From contig NC_051433.1 of the NCBI RefSeq assembly GCF_001649575.2, forward strand, positions 23,736,525-23,800,524: a stretch of 64,000 nucleotides of DNA, given 5' to 3'. A program made the position numbers and the translations under genes. This document shows positions 1-10,862 of this stretch, one piece after another. Source of the DNA: Kryptolebias marmoratus. Taxonomy: Eukaryota > Chordata > Actinopteri > Cyprinodontiformes > Rivulidae. The notes below the pieces were generated by a model. That model was not told where the DNA came from, made no database searches, and was given only the letters and a program-made list of their open reading frames with translations. Positions within the stretch are counted from its first letter, which is position 1. Each line of letters opens with the position of its first letter.

Positions 1-376
1 CGTACATTATTCAGTCTTGATCGCCCTTCTAAGTCCTCACATTTCTTTGACGTGGACTCCACCATATCCTTTAGCGAAGCAACAGTAGCTCCAAGGGTAG
101 TTAGCTTATCCTCGTGGTCAGTAGCAGAGCGCTCAAGGTCCGCAATAGCTTGTTCGTGTGAGGTAATTTTAGCTTCCAGCGGAGTAAGAGCGGTCGTAAT
201 CTCCCTTCTCACAGCCCTGGACAAAATTTCGTCGAATTTACTCAGCGCACACCCTCCAGCATCTCCTCCATACGCTTTAGCAGAAGCTCATTAGCATCGA
301 GTACTGGAGCAGCCTCAGGCTCAGGCGACAGGCGTGATTTGCTACGGCCTACCTTCGAGGTGTCGGATTTACCCAT
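1..376 (-). pseudogene. 5' part of an L1/Tx1-type non-LTR retrotransposon ORF1 (runs off the window, frameshifted)
   Basis: Read on the minus strand, an ATG at 374-376 opens a frame starting MGKSDTSKVGRSKSRLSPEP and continuing acidic/helical (..ANELLLKRMEEMLEGVR) to a stop at 242-244. Shifting frame by one base just before that stop gives a long coiled-coil-like stretch to the window edge (LSKFDEILSRAVRREI .. LEAKITSHEQAIADLERS .. KKCEDLEGRSRLNNVR). The final motif resembles the region just ahead of the RNA-recognition domain in vertebrate L1-type ORF1 proteins, which are RNA-binding chaperones of the retrotransposon particle. The stop plus one-base shift indicates a dead or mis-sequenced copy. 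The rest of the element lies left of base 1. The L1/Tx1 family name is inference. Confidence 0.7.
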
Positions 377-949
377 CTCAGCTCCATCTCAGACTCTACA
401 GGCCTCAGTTAGCAGGTCAAATGTTAAAGTTCATGACAGGGCAATTAAAAAAAAGACTGAACAAGTATGGTTAGTTTGGAAGGGTTGCACAAGAAAGCTA
501 CCAAAGCTTGGCGCTATTTGTGTAAACAACGAAAGCGCTATGGACAACTTTGGCCCAGTGTTGTTGCTGTTTTTTAAACTTATGGGGATTCCCCTGAGAC
601 TTCAAGAAGAGAGGCGCAGTGGAAGAAATGCTCTGGATGCTGCGATTGTTGCGCAGTGTAGGACAGCTGTTATCAGCCGGAGATTTCAGGCTTTACAGCG
701 CCTTCAGCTGGGGGACAAACGCTATAAACGTTGCAGGGTAAGCTAACACTGTTGTTTATAGTCCTACCGTTCGCTCTTTATGCTTGCATGTGGTCACACC
801 CACGACCAATGAGTGAACAGGAGCTAAGCTTGTGCCACCCACGAAGCACTCCGAAGCAGGGACCGGCCTCGAAAAAATGCCGGTGGAAACGCGCACAAAG
901 CAAGCGGAGTAGAGTAGAGCCGGGACCTTTGGAGCCCATGTAAAAGGGG
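377..949. other. Sequence 5' of the L1-type ORF1, with a GC-richer block
   Basis: No credible gene. Bases 377-780 may be the 5' untranslated region of the minus-strand L1-type element. Bases 790-950 are GC-richer and rich in AGTAGAG and CGGGACC motifs, like the ends of some fish DNA transposons, but I could not find paired terminal inverted repeats. Confidence 0.3.
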
Positions 950-1445
950 CATATCTGCCTGACAGCTGAAGATTGGACCAAACTGGGTCAAGATGCAACA
1001 AAACAATTATCCCAAACACAGCAGCTAATCTACAATAGGAAGGCTGAAAAAGAAAAAAAAATTAAAAGAGTCAAAGTCTAGACATTAACCTGACTGAAAT
1101 ATTGTAACAGGACCTTAAAAGTGATGTGCAGAAACAAATGGCTGAACACTTAAATAAATCGAACTAACATTGTAAAGAAGAATGGACCCAAATTCCTCCA
1201 CAACGGTGTGAGACACTAACAAATCCAAACAGAAAATGACTTCTTCAAGTTATTGCTGAAGGAAAAGTTATTATCGTTTGTGACTCATGGGGTGGACTTA
1301 GTTTTCCACTTTGGTGTAAAAAATAACAACATGGTGGAATCTGCTGTGTGTTTTGTACCATCGAGGTTATATCTGAATAATTTTAGACCCTGCCCTGCTG
1401 AAGACCAGAAGATTTTTTATTATGTCCCGGTGTGTAAAACCCTGA
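950..1445 (+). mobile_element. Decayed Tc1-like transposon, 3' end of the transposase gene and terminal region
   Basis: Translated with frame changes and stops, this stretch still shows the C-terminal order of a fish Tc1 transposase: a QQLIYNRKAEKEKKIKRVKV segment, then remnants of the 'pDLNpIEmlWrdLK' region as TLT.LKYCNRTLK, then NIVKKNGPKFLHNGV.H and a final ENDFFKLLLKEKLL. It is followed by a terminal-like sequence near 1405-1445 (TTATGTCCCGGTGTGTAAAA). Several stops make it inactive. The left part of the element, with the catalytic aspartates, is absent. Confidence 0.65.
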
Positions 1446-2489
1446 AACTGAACTTTCTTTTTTCCATGATTTTGAATGAGTGAATCAAAATTTTATCTCT
1501 TGGGGCATGAATGTTGGTCGTTGCCCTAACTAGGAAAAGATCAATATGCATGTGTTACCTTTTAACTGTCTTTTTTTTTCGGCTTTATAGTGGATTTCTC
1601 ATTCAAATACAAACACTCAGTGTTTACGACACACACTGTACATTATATGTGCAGCACATTTTTCCTACAGTCACAACAACAACAATCAGCACATGACATG
1701 AAGGCGAGTGTCTTTCTGCAGGACATTTTGACACACAAAGGAGACAGAAGTTGAATCACCAATCTGCTGTTTGGAACACATTGACACTAATTTGAATCAC
1801 TCAAGACTAAATAAATAGGATGGCAACATTTTGTAGATTTTGATAACTTTGGTATGAAAACATATAACAACATTCTGAGTAATCATGACAAACATTTGTT
1901 TTCCTTCAGAGTTGCATTGAGGAAATGTCAGACAAAGACTGTTGCACCTCTCAGAATCCAATCACACAAAGCAGGCTCCGCATCCTTTATGTGTTTGGTT
2001 TTCTGTGTATGTGTGTCGGGAGTTTTAGTGGGGAAGTTCACCTCATGTGATTAACTGCTGGTTGCTAGGTGACCATCCTGGAAAAGAGCCACTCACTTGC
2101 AGCCGTTTTCTTGAACAGGCCGTGCCTGAGATTAGCCTTCACGCACCTCCGGATCTACCGTCACTGTCCAAATCACCTCCAGTACACACAACCGGTTGCC
2201 ATGGTGATTCCAGGGACATCTGACTCAAAATGACATGAGTCATAAATTTAAAAAAAAAGAGGAACAAAGCTTTTCTCTTTATATTGATAGATTTTATCGA
2301 ACAAATCCGATGTCAAAAGCAAAACAAAACAAAAAGGCTAGATTTAGGGGATTTCCACTCATTTAGCTAAAGTATAAGGTCAAACATGATCTAACAGCTC
2401 ATGAAGAAACTCTCTCTGAAGCACAACTTTCAATATATTTTTATCTGTCTGCATCTATTTTCTGCTTTATCTCTGTCCTACTTTTCTAC
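1446..2489. other. Intergenic sequence, no gene seen
   Basis: AT-rich unique-looking DNA. The open frames here are short and have no recognisable domain. I see no convincing repeat beyond short A runs. Confidence 0.5.
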
Positions 2490-2852
2490 GAGGCCACATG
2501 CAGCATGTAGCTGCATTGCTCCACCTGCGTGTTCAGTGTTCCTGATAAGTAAGAAGGTCGCAGGTTCGCCTCCCAACCTTTCTGTTTGGAGCTCATGTTC
2601 TCCCTGCACACGTGTGGTTTTTTACCAGGTGCTTGGGTTCCCTCCCACAGACCAAAAACATACATGTTAGATTCACCTGTAACTCAAAATTGTCCCTAGG
2701 TGTGACAGAGAGTGAATGGTCCCTGGGATGGACTGGAGACCTGTCCAGGGTGTCTCCTGCCTCGGGCGCAGTGACTGCTGGAGGTAGACACCAGCTCCTT
2801 GTGACCTGGACGAAAAAGCAGGTAAAGAAAATGGGTGGATGGATGTTTCTGA
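2490..2852 (+). repeat. SINE-like dispersed repeat, copy 1 (GGAT-tailed)
   Basis: The copy contains a tRNA B-box-like AAGGTCGCAGGTTCGCCTCC, then the blocks TCCCACAGACCAAAAACATA, GTCCCTAGGTGTGA, GATGGACTGGAGACCTGTCC, AGGGTGTCTCCTGCCT and CACCAGCTCCTTGTGACC, ending GGGTGGATGGATG. The same blocks in the same order occur at about 17,040-17,335 and 20,175-20,540. This layout matches a repeat that is very common in percomorph fish genomes. Calling it tRNA-derived rests on the B-box-like head only. Confidence 0.75.
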
Positions 2853-3009
2853 TGATCTCATACTATTGTTTACTTCTACAGCTGCTCTTTCTGACATGTG
2901 CCTATGCCACATACACTATCTGTAATTTGGCTGCATGTTGTAAATCACACTTAAGATGTCATTTGTTTACATAATATCATATTATTTAAAAATGAGTTTG
3001 TCCCATTTT

Positions 3010-3650
3010 TAATCTCCTGCCACCAAAGGCGTAGGGATAATGTTTTTGTCCATCTGTGTATGTTAGTTTTCTCTGAATTAGCAAAATATCCCAATATCCA
3101 GTGGATAGATTTGCATGAAACTGACAAAAAGAAATTATTGGATAAACATGAACAGCTGATTCACTGTTGGAGTCAATTCTAGTCAAGATGGCCACACACA
3201 AACATAGAAAAATGGACATGACTCAGTCAGTTTTACAGATATTCAGCTTAAATTTGGTGTGGTAGTAGCTGAGAATCATCTCCAACACAGACTCAGCATG
3301 CTATCCCATTTTTGCTTAAAACTCTGGCATTGATTGTTACAGTCAACACTGCCAGTTAGCAAATTATTTTATGAACCACTGGACGGATTCTGATAAAAAA
3401 AAATTTAAAAAGTAATCACCAGATGTTCATCTGCAACTGATTGACATTTGGAGTGAACCAATTTCAAGATGGCGGACATAGCTAATCTACCTTTGCCATC
3501 ACAAAAATGGCTATAATTTACTCAGAATTACAGATAATGAACGGGGTGAAGGTTACATGGTTAGCCAAGAGTCATACTCTGAGCATTGACACTTCTCAGG
3601 TGATGGGGATGTGGCGGCCATCTTGAATTAAAACTCATGTCATGAACGAC
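3010..3650 (+). repeat. Dispersed repeat R1, copy A (head-to-tail dimer)
   Basis: Two units of about 290 bp in tandem. Each runs: TTAGCAAAatAT..atgAACCACTGGA-like block, ..GGAT..ACAT, ..TTTGGAGTgAACC, TTCAAGATGGC.., ..AAAAATGGctATAA.., ..TTTGGTGTGGTAGTAGCTGAGA.TCATC.., then ..GCAT..CTCTGGCAT. Related single or double copies lie at about 11,990-12,292, 15,655-16,010, 21,970-22,390 and 59,345-59,990. There is no coding capacity. The family is unnamed here and its class is unknown. Confidence 0.75.
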
Positions 3651-5390
3651 GGTGGGTGATAGCTTTCCCTTCAAGTAATGCTGGGGTCTTAATTTTAATT
3701 TATAACTTTTGAATGGGGATCAACTTGGACACAAAAAAAGCTCACTCTGGACAGAAAGAATCATGTAAAACGTAGAGTGGAGGGGAAATATTGTTCGTAA
3801 CAGTTTCTTTCTCGCTGACTGACCCCAAAAAATGCTCAACTCGCCGGTGGTCTCCGACCAACAGAAGGTTTTTCATCTCCATCCCTCTGCTGTACCCACC
3901 ACCATCGTTCGGTCCCTCTCAGCCCTGGTGGGGCAGCAGCACTGATCCCATTTCAGGATGAAACATGGTCTCCATCCTAATTAACCCAGATGTGGATATT
4001 AATAAGATGAAAGCAGGTCTAGAGTAGAAATGGGGCAGATGGAGAGGAGAAGGTCCTGATTTCAGAATGGTCACGTTAGAGCTAAAGTAGGACACCTTCG
4101 CCCCTCCTTTGCCAGGGGAATATAATCGGTTTCTATATAAGCTATACCTCCCGGCCCTTTTTAAATGGTCCCACCTCTCGTGAGGTATGAGCAGCTGAGA
4201 ATATCTACAAGAGGGGGAGGGAGGAGGTTCACATGAAAACAACCGAGAAATGGTGAACTAATTGAGACATATAAATGGCATAATTTAACTTATTTTTTAA
4301 TGACAAGAACTCTGCAGCCTGTGTGGCTATTTGAATAAACTTTTTTTAGGCATTGTTCTTTTCCGTTCACGAGTGATGGCTCTCACATGCGGTGTGAACG
4401 AATGTGACTAAACGAGGCACTTCAAGTTAAAGAACCTCTCCCGAACTAAATGTTTGTTTCAGGTGAAACGGCTGACAGGAATCTCAACGAGATCGCGCCC
4501 TCAGATAAATAAAACCTATTCTATTTGCTCATGTATGATCTTCTTAGGCTGAGTGGGAGGCAGCATTAAGACACAGGAGGATCAGGAGACGCACAGGGGA
4601 CCAAACAGGAAGCAGTGACGAGCACAGTCATGACTCATCCAGCTGATTGTGTTCATCAGCCTCCAACGTGTTGCGCCGTCTTCTACTAATGAGCAGCTGA
4701 ACCAACTGAGTTCAACGGAACTGGAAATAAACCGACTCGTAGCTAAATAGAAATCAGCTAAGCTGAACTGTATCGAATGGTGCCGTTTGAACAAGTTTAC
4801 CCCCGTAGTTTTTAGATATATTGGTATATGATTCTGAAATGTGGGTATGCTCTCAATGTAAACAAAGAACTCAGCTGAATCTGGCGAACACCACGTGGAA
4901 GCTCAGGTCACGTGACGGACCTACGTAAGGCTGGCTGCAGTCTATGTAGGTAAACAAATATGGTGGAATCGGACAAGTTAGAGTTGAGGAGATGTTTAGG
5001 TGGAATAATCAGAGTGAATCTGCAGCTAAAAGAGAGAAAAAAAGAAAGATATAGTAGGACAAGTGTCAAAAATAAATACTGAAGATGAAGCAGGGAGGTG
5101 GAGCGCCGTAAAGACAGCTCGGCATTCAAACACACAGGAAAGTTTATTGTTTCACACAATTTTTTTTTATCTGCATACTGTATTCAACAAAACTGAGCTT
5201 AAACACGTACCATTCTTGACCACTTCGACTGTTTCTGTAGTTAAACAAACGCACATCTTAAGGACACATTTACCATTGTTATAAGAAAAATATTGTGCAA
5301 ATTTTATTTCTTACTTTATGAATTGTTTATGAACGGTCCTTCGTGACTTTGAGTAGTTTTAAAAAGAAAAACGTCTGTATTTGGAAACAA
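3651..5390. other. Intergenic sequence 3' of setmar
   Basis: No gene or family domain recognised. Short open frames in this stretch lack similarity to anything I know. The setmar 3' untranslated region enters from the right; a minus-strand AATAAA lies at 5391-5396. Confidence 0.5.
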
Positions 5391-5396
5391 TTTATT
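5391..5396 (-). promoter_or_regulatory. Candidate setmar polyadenylation signal
   Basis: TTTATT on the plus strand is AATAAA on the minus strand, 54-59 bases past the setmar stop codon at 5450-5452. Other AT-rich hexamers lie further down, so the site used is uncertain. Confidence 0.45.
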
Positions 5397-5449
5397 TAAA
5401 AAAAAAAGTTTATATTAACACAAATGCATTCATTTTGTTTTACGTTATT

Positions 5450-7809
5450 TCAGCTGAGAACAGATAAGTCCAGTGGAAGGAAGTGTGTGCAGCTGCTGGC
5501 ACCACAGTGACACACTTTCCTCTGAGGTCCGTCAGCAGCTCCACTCTGAGCGGAGAGCATCTCTGCAGGCTGCTGGTTGCTATACCCTCCTGAGTAATCA
5601 AAGGTCAGTTCTTCTTCGGCATAAATGTCCCTTCCAGCAAACAGTGCCAGCCTTGGAATCACAGAGTGCACACGCACCGGCAGCATGAGCAGGTTGGGGA
5701 GGCAGGAGTGGTTCAGGAAACGGCCCACGTTTCCCACCTGAGCGGGGTCCACGAACGTCTCGGTGACGCAGCTCGGTCCCGAATGCTCCCTCACGGCGAT
5801 GATGTAGTTATTCTCCTCAGAAGTCTGGCTGAGCTGTCTGCGCTTGGCCTCGGCAAAATCGATCACCTCGCCCGCGTACTCGCACACGAACGTTCCACGT
5901 GGGATTCCCTCCAGCGTTCGAACTCCCCAGCCCTTGTCCCCGGCGCCGCAGACCTCCAACCGGAGCCTCAGCCCTCTCTGCACCACGCGGTAAGAGCAGG
6001 AGTCGCCGCAGCCGCAGAGGGCGTTACACTCAAACAGAGGGGAACAGTAACCGGAGTCCGACCTGCTGAGTCTGCCAGCGCCATCGAACGCCTGTCCGCC
6101 CATCTGCAGGCAGGAGCAGCTCTCAGGGCAGCAGGAGCGGGTCAGGCAGGAACATCCAGGAAGAGTCACTTCGCTGGGGTCTACAGAGCATCCGGGTCCC
6201 GGGACGTTATCTGTGCAGTACTGGAAAATAAACATGAGCACCATTTAAAGAGAAATATTAAAGTGGAATGTGTATATATAATGAAGTATTAAATGAAACT
6301 TGTTTCTCCAGGAAAAAGAAAATGCCTGGAAAGTTTGCTGCTTTTCTTTGTTTCAGTATAAAACACTGAAAATAAATACATATGAGCTGCAAATCAATAT
6401 AATAAAAGCTATAAACCTTACTCAAAATATTAAGCTTAAGGGATATGTAAGCCCATGAACCCTGCCTACCTCCTTTATCCAACCTGTCTGCATAAAACAG
6501 CCAAGGAAGTAGAACAAGTTTAAAATAGAGCAGCGTTCAAATCCAGATATTTCTGACCTGCTGTAGTCCTGTTAGGGCTGCTGTAATGATTTGCTGCCAC
6601 CTGCTGGTCACAGATGCTTTTTCTAAAGTTTGTCACTTATTCAAAAAGAGCTCACTAGGATTCATTCAGTCTTTATTTTCTTATTTTTACAAGTTTATCC
6701 CAACACAGACACATGTTCACAACAAATAAATAAATTAGAGAAGATAAATGTGTTTTCAAAGCTCACACGACTGTCGACTTTTTAAATAACCAACCGTTTC
6801 CAGATTGTGAAAGTGCAATGTCTGACTGGTCAGGACACCTCAGACCTGTTAGACACTGAACCCACAGAGCCAACAAATATTACATCTGACTTCTTGCTCT
6901 CTAAAGCTATAAAACGGTCTTCGTTTTCTCATCAAATTATCTATCATTGGCTAAACACTATTTGGAATAAAGTCAGTGAATCTGCTGAATAGTAAGAATT
7001 ACAGGCTCAGTTTTAAACAGTTGGTGACTTTTGGTGTTTTTGTCACTGAAGCTCATTTATGTTGTCAGCTGTTATTAACATAATAAACTTAGATTGCTGT
7101 GAAGGCTGCAAAAAAAAAGTTCTCCTCACTTTCTCTTCTGTCATCGCTATCATCTAAACCAGGGGTGGGCATCAAGGCCAGTGAGAGTCTGATGGATTCA
7201 ATAAAACCATTACTAACATACAGAACATGAATGCATGGCGCTTGAATGGTTTATTGCAATCCAAGCTGTCTTTTGGGTGTGCTGATATGACCATACATTT
7301 TTGATATACTGTGCAGCTCTGCTCAGAGCAGTCCCTGATTGAAGGCGACACCTCCTTGCTCCATTCAGGAGGAGGCTCATCCCTTCCCTGCTCATCATCT
7401 CTTCTAGTTTTCGCAGGAGAGAAAAAAAAAAAAATCTCAATCAGCTCCCACACACAGTCTGATTTAAAGCTGCCTCATTTACTAACGATTACGAGCTGCC
7501 ATGTATTTAATTTGTTTATACTGAATCGCTAAAGCAGTATTGAAGTAAAACATGTTTATCCTGTGGACAAAACGGATTACCAGGGAACCAATACAGACCA
7601 GCAGCAGCTTCAAAAACCTTAAGTTTAGAAGATATTTCGACCTGCATCAGTACAATCAATGTATCAGTCGTGGTAAACTACAGTACACTTACTACAGTAA
7701 GTATTTATTTTTTTACCTTAAATTTAGGAAACGTCGGCCCTCTACATAAAACAGGAACATCCTCCAAGCCGCCACTCAAATCCTGACCATGCTTATCGTA
7801 TCCAGTCAT
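5450..7809 (-). CDS. setmar: Histone-lysine N-methyltransferase SETMAR-like, SET-only form; join of 7717-7809 and 5450-6220
   Basis: Exon 1 (7717-7809) starts at ATG 7809 and encodes 31 residues (MTGYDKHGQDLSGGLEDVPV..), ending AAG before donor GTAAAA. Exon 2 (5450-6220) begins after acceptor TATTTTCCAG with YCTDNVPGPG and keeps phase 0, giving 287 residues. The pre-SET zinc-cluster cysteines are visible (C54, 56, 61, 62, 66, 68, 96, 100, 102, 106). SET motifs are GWGVR at 128-132, RFLNHSCLPN ending at 207 and ELTFDY at 235-240; the post-SET CHCGASSC is at 268-275. The family methylates histone H3 (H3K36 reported for the human protein) and aids DNA repair in the nucleus. No mariner transposase follows exon 2; that fusion is known only in anthropoid primates. 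Leu205 in NHSCLPN replaces the usual acidic residue. The start is chosen by the exon 1 match to the SETMAR N-terminus (LENVPV-like). The family call is firm; the exon 1 limits are inferred by eye. Confidence 0.93.
6221..7716 (-). other. setmar: setmar intron 1
   Basis: A 1,496-base intron bounded by GT (7715-7716 on the plus strand as AC) and AG (6221-6222 as CT). It holds no other gene that I can see. A CAGGGGTGGGCA motif at about 7161-7172 resembles the end of hAT-type fish transposons, but no partner end was found. Confidence 0.8.
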
Positions 7810-7930
7810 GTTTTAGCGGTCATGATTAGCTGGAGATGTCAACAAACTCGGGAGCTGCGACTTCCGCTTTCGTCACGGTCCTCTGACTCCCCCTAGCGGT
7901 GAGAAGGAATCATTACACCTGTATAGTTTT
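7810..7930 (-). promoter_or_regulatory. setmar: Probable setmar promoter / 5' leader
   Basis: The bases just upstream of the setmar ATG include a short CpG-containing, GC-richer patch (around 7850-7905: CTGCGACTTCCGCTTTCGTC and AGCGGTGAG) in otherwise AT-rich DNA. On the minus strand it carries GCGGAAGT, an ETS-type motif common in housekeeping promoters. The transcription start is not determined. Confidence 0.4.
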
Positions 7931-8238
7931 CTGCTCTTTATGTGATTTCACTTTCATAATTGTTTTTAATATATTCATATGAACTGTCATTTATACACAC
8001 ATACATATAAAACAAAACAAAAAAGCCACACTTTTAAACAATTCAGGTATGTTTGAGCACTCCAAATTCCAGCATCTTCTTTAAAGCCACTTCATAAGCA
8101 AGTTATTTGCAGCCTTTAGCTTTTTAACCACATTTTACAATTGCAAATGGATAATGTAGTTAAATAAAATCTACTGAAGCACTTTTAAACCTTTAAAGCT
8201 CATTGATTAATGTTTCCTTATTTTTCAGTATTTACTGC

Positions 8239-8274
<36 letters not shown>

Positions 8275-8920
8275 TAACATTGCTTTGGTTTAGCAATGTT
8301 ACTGTCATCATTTGTGTGTATGCATATACCTAAATTATAAGTAATTCAAATTTGTCCATGTTATATTATATTAATTATACTATACCAACTTTATAGTTAG
8401 CATAATAGATGAGTGACAGTACATTTCTACATAGTTATGTTCTTCAGGGTTTTCATAAACTTTATTCTTTCTTACTAACTTTACTTTCAGTGCTTAACGT
8501 TTTACTTTACAGTTGTTGATATACCCATAAATAGCATAAAATGTAGTTTTCATATTCCTGCTTGCATGCGTGACTGAAAAACCTGTTATGGCAAATAGTT
8601 TATAATCCAGAACTGTCTGGAATGGCCTTTATGGAAATGTCTTTAAAACTATAGATCGTAATTATTCATGGTGTACATCAAAGCTTTTACACAGGGGTCT
8701 TTTGGGATCAACTCCATTTTAGAGGCAGCTACAGGTGGTCGTTTATGCTACTGCAGTTTGCCACATTTTTCATCTTCTCAGGTAGCCTTCATACAGTTGA
8801 GACTATTATGACTCTGGATCATAAAATGTAAACTGACATTTACGCAGATGAGCTATTTATTTATTTTAAATGAAGGGATACCAAAGTGAATCATAGTAGA
8901 AAATCGGATCAATGGTTAGT
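7931..8920. other. Intergenic AT-rich DNA
   Basis: No gene recognised. It contains the (AT)n(GT)n microsatellite listed separately. Confidence 0.5.
8239..8274. repeat. (AT)n-(GT)n microsatellite
   Basis: A compound dinucleotide run: eleven AT units followed by seven GT units. Confidence 0.95.
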
Positions 8921-9120
8921 TGGGGGAAAAGACTAACAAAACCAAAGTGAATTGCTGCCAACTTAAAACAGCTTCAAGCTCCAAAATCTTAAAGCAAATA
9001 CTACTACTTAATACTGACTTAAGTTTTAACACTATTGTCAGTTTTGTGTTGCGTGGCTATTTACATAAATTCTCAGGCAAGCACTGGTGAGCTGTAACAC
9101 TTCTGGTGCAGCCTGGCCTC
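8920..9120 (-). repeat. Dispersed repeat R2, copy 1
   Basis: The minus strand reads TTTTAAGTTGGCAGCAATTC-ACTTTGGT, preceded about 110 bp upstream by CCAGAAGTGTTACAGCTCAC. Both motifs, in the same relative orientation, occur near 50,480-50,655. Single-motif matches are at about 9,985-10,045 and 25,790-25,850. Non-coding; class unknown. Confidence 0.45.
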
Positions 9121-10600
9121 AGTTTGGTCCATACCCAGCTCCAGAAGAATTTAAAATAAAGGTTTACGTAACCTTGTAACTGAAATACCCATATGTTGTT
9201 TATTAATACAAAACATATAACTTAACAGAGACATGTAGTCACCAGAAAATGCTGAGAAATTGTGCTCAGGTTTTCATAAACAATTTTTGCATAAATCTTA
9301 GAAACTAGCACTGCATTATAATCATTGTGCTTAAAACACAGTAACACCAGAAACTTAAAGGCAATTGTACATGAACTTCTCCTGAAGAGAGGTGGGAATG
9401 TTTTTTAAAAAATACAGAACATTTTTAACATTTACACTCTTTTGTTTAACAAACCTGACATGCAAATAAAGAAAACTCCATCCATCTTAAAAAATGATTG
9501 AACTCAATAATCAGATTTTCTGCCTCTCTATAGTGAAAATACACTGAACAGGTTCATCTTTTTCGACTCTTGAGTAAGGAATCCCTCATTTTAATCGCCC
9601 ACAACACCCTCTGCTGGTTGTCTTGAGTCACTACATTGCATAGGTTCAACTAATTTACATGGCCTAGTAATCTCTCTTGGGGAGGGGGCGAATAACTGAA
9701 TGGGAGGCCCAGCCTGCTAGGCCGCCCTCTGTTGCCGGGTCCGATTTGGTCAAGAATTTTGTAATATTTCTGCATTAAAGTGTAACATAAAACATAACAG
9801 AATGTAAAACTGACAGTAATTTTATGAAACCCCTGCTTGGAAGTGACCCCAGGCTGCGCTGAAAGGGCTATGCCTTGCTGCTGCTATTTATGCTTGCAAA
9901 AAACCCATCTATTTATGTAAATAAGCTGTATTGCCAAACTGATGATGGTGTGAAGGTCTATGAAACAGGGTTTGCATAAACCAGTATGACATTTTGGAGA
10001 CTGAAATTGTTTTAAGATGGCAAGCATTCCACTTTGGTCTTAATATGGATTTTGTGCTGATGGTATTTTTTTTTCACTCCTTTAATAATAGGGCTTTTTG
10101 TAAATGTGATCCACTCTGCCATCTCATCATCTACACATTCACACTGATGTGTCCATGGAGATTGTTATCAAGAAACAGCTGCGAAATACGCTTGGAGTTT
10201 CTGTACCTCAATCAGTCTTTTTTGTTTTTCTGGGGAACAAAACAAAAACAGGCAGATACTTTAGCTTTACTGTGTACCATCAACCTGCAGGGGTCCACAG
10301 ATGAAAATTAGCCTGTACAACTAAACCTGGCATATTTAAATGTTGTGCTTCATGACTGACTAATGTGCATTGTCCCTCTTTTAAATGAATAGACCTAACT
10401 TAAATGTAACTTTAAAATGTTTGCACATTTGGCATAGTGACTAATTTACTGAATGTTTTGCATCACTAACAACAACAGAGCAGTCTGAATACTCTGACAT
10501 GTTTGAAAAGTAATGTGGCACACACATCACTTTATTTAAAATTATTTATTTTTAATTGGGCTAAACACAAGCCCTGCTCCACGACCAAAAGTTACTGTAA
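9121..10600. other. Intergenic DNA with a partial R2 match
   Basis: About 9,985-10,045 has GTTTTAAGATGGCAAGCATT-CCACTTTGGTCTTA, matching the core of repeat R2. A patch at 9,590-9,740 is GC-richer, with no identifiable gene. Confidence 0.4.
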
Positions 10601-10609
10601 AACTGCATC

Positions 10610-10862
10610 ATCCAGGGGGATGATGGAGCTCTGAATAGGATGCCTCCTGGAAGTGTCCCTTTGGAGACTAGGGCAGACCCAGAACTCACTGGAGGGATTA
10701 TATATCCTCTTTGACCTTGGGACACCTTGGGATCCTCCGGGGAGAAGCTAGAGAGTGTTGCTGGGGAGAGGGAGGTTTGCGTTTCCCTCCTGGACCTGTT
10801 GCCTTCGAGACCAGACCACAGATAAGCAGAAGAAGGTGGATAGATTTAAAAAGGAGGACAGG
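10610..10862 (+). mobile_element. 5'-truncated non-LTR retrotransposon, 3' end of the reverse-transcriptase ORF
   Basis: In mixed frames it encodes the C-terminus typical of an abundant fish LINE: a degenerate RMPPGS..P..TRADPELTG..YI stretch, then LGTPWDPPGEKLESVAGERE and VCVSLLDLLPSRPDHR, a stop, and the usual tail CAGATAAGCAGAAGAAGGTGGATAG. Only the last roughly 250 bp are present and the frame is broken, so it is inactive. Confidence 0.75.

Noticed and set aside
2540..2560. A tRNA gene in the SINE-like repeat
   Set aside because: Only a B-box-like stretch is present; no cloverleaf can be drawn.
5473..6292. Plus-strand frames of 71 and 208 codons
   Set aside because: They are antisense shadows of the GC-richer setmar exon.
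7161..7172. hAT transposon end (CAGGGGTGGGCA) in the setmar intron
   Set aside because: Only one end found; too short to support an element.
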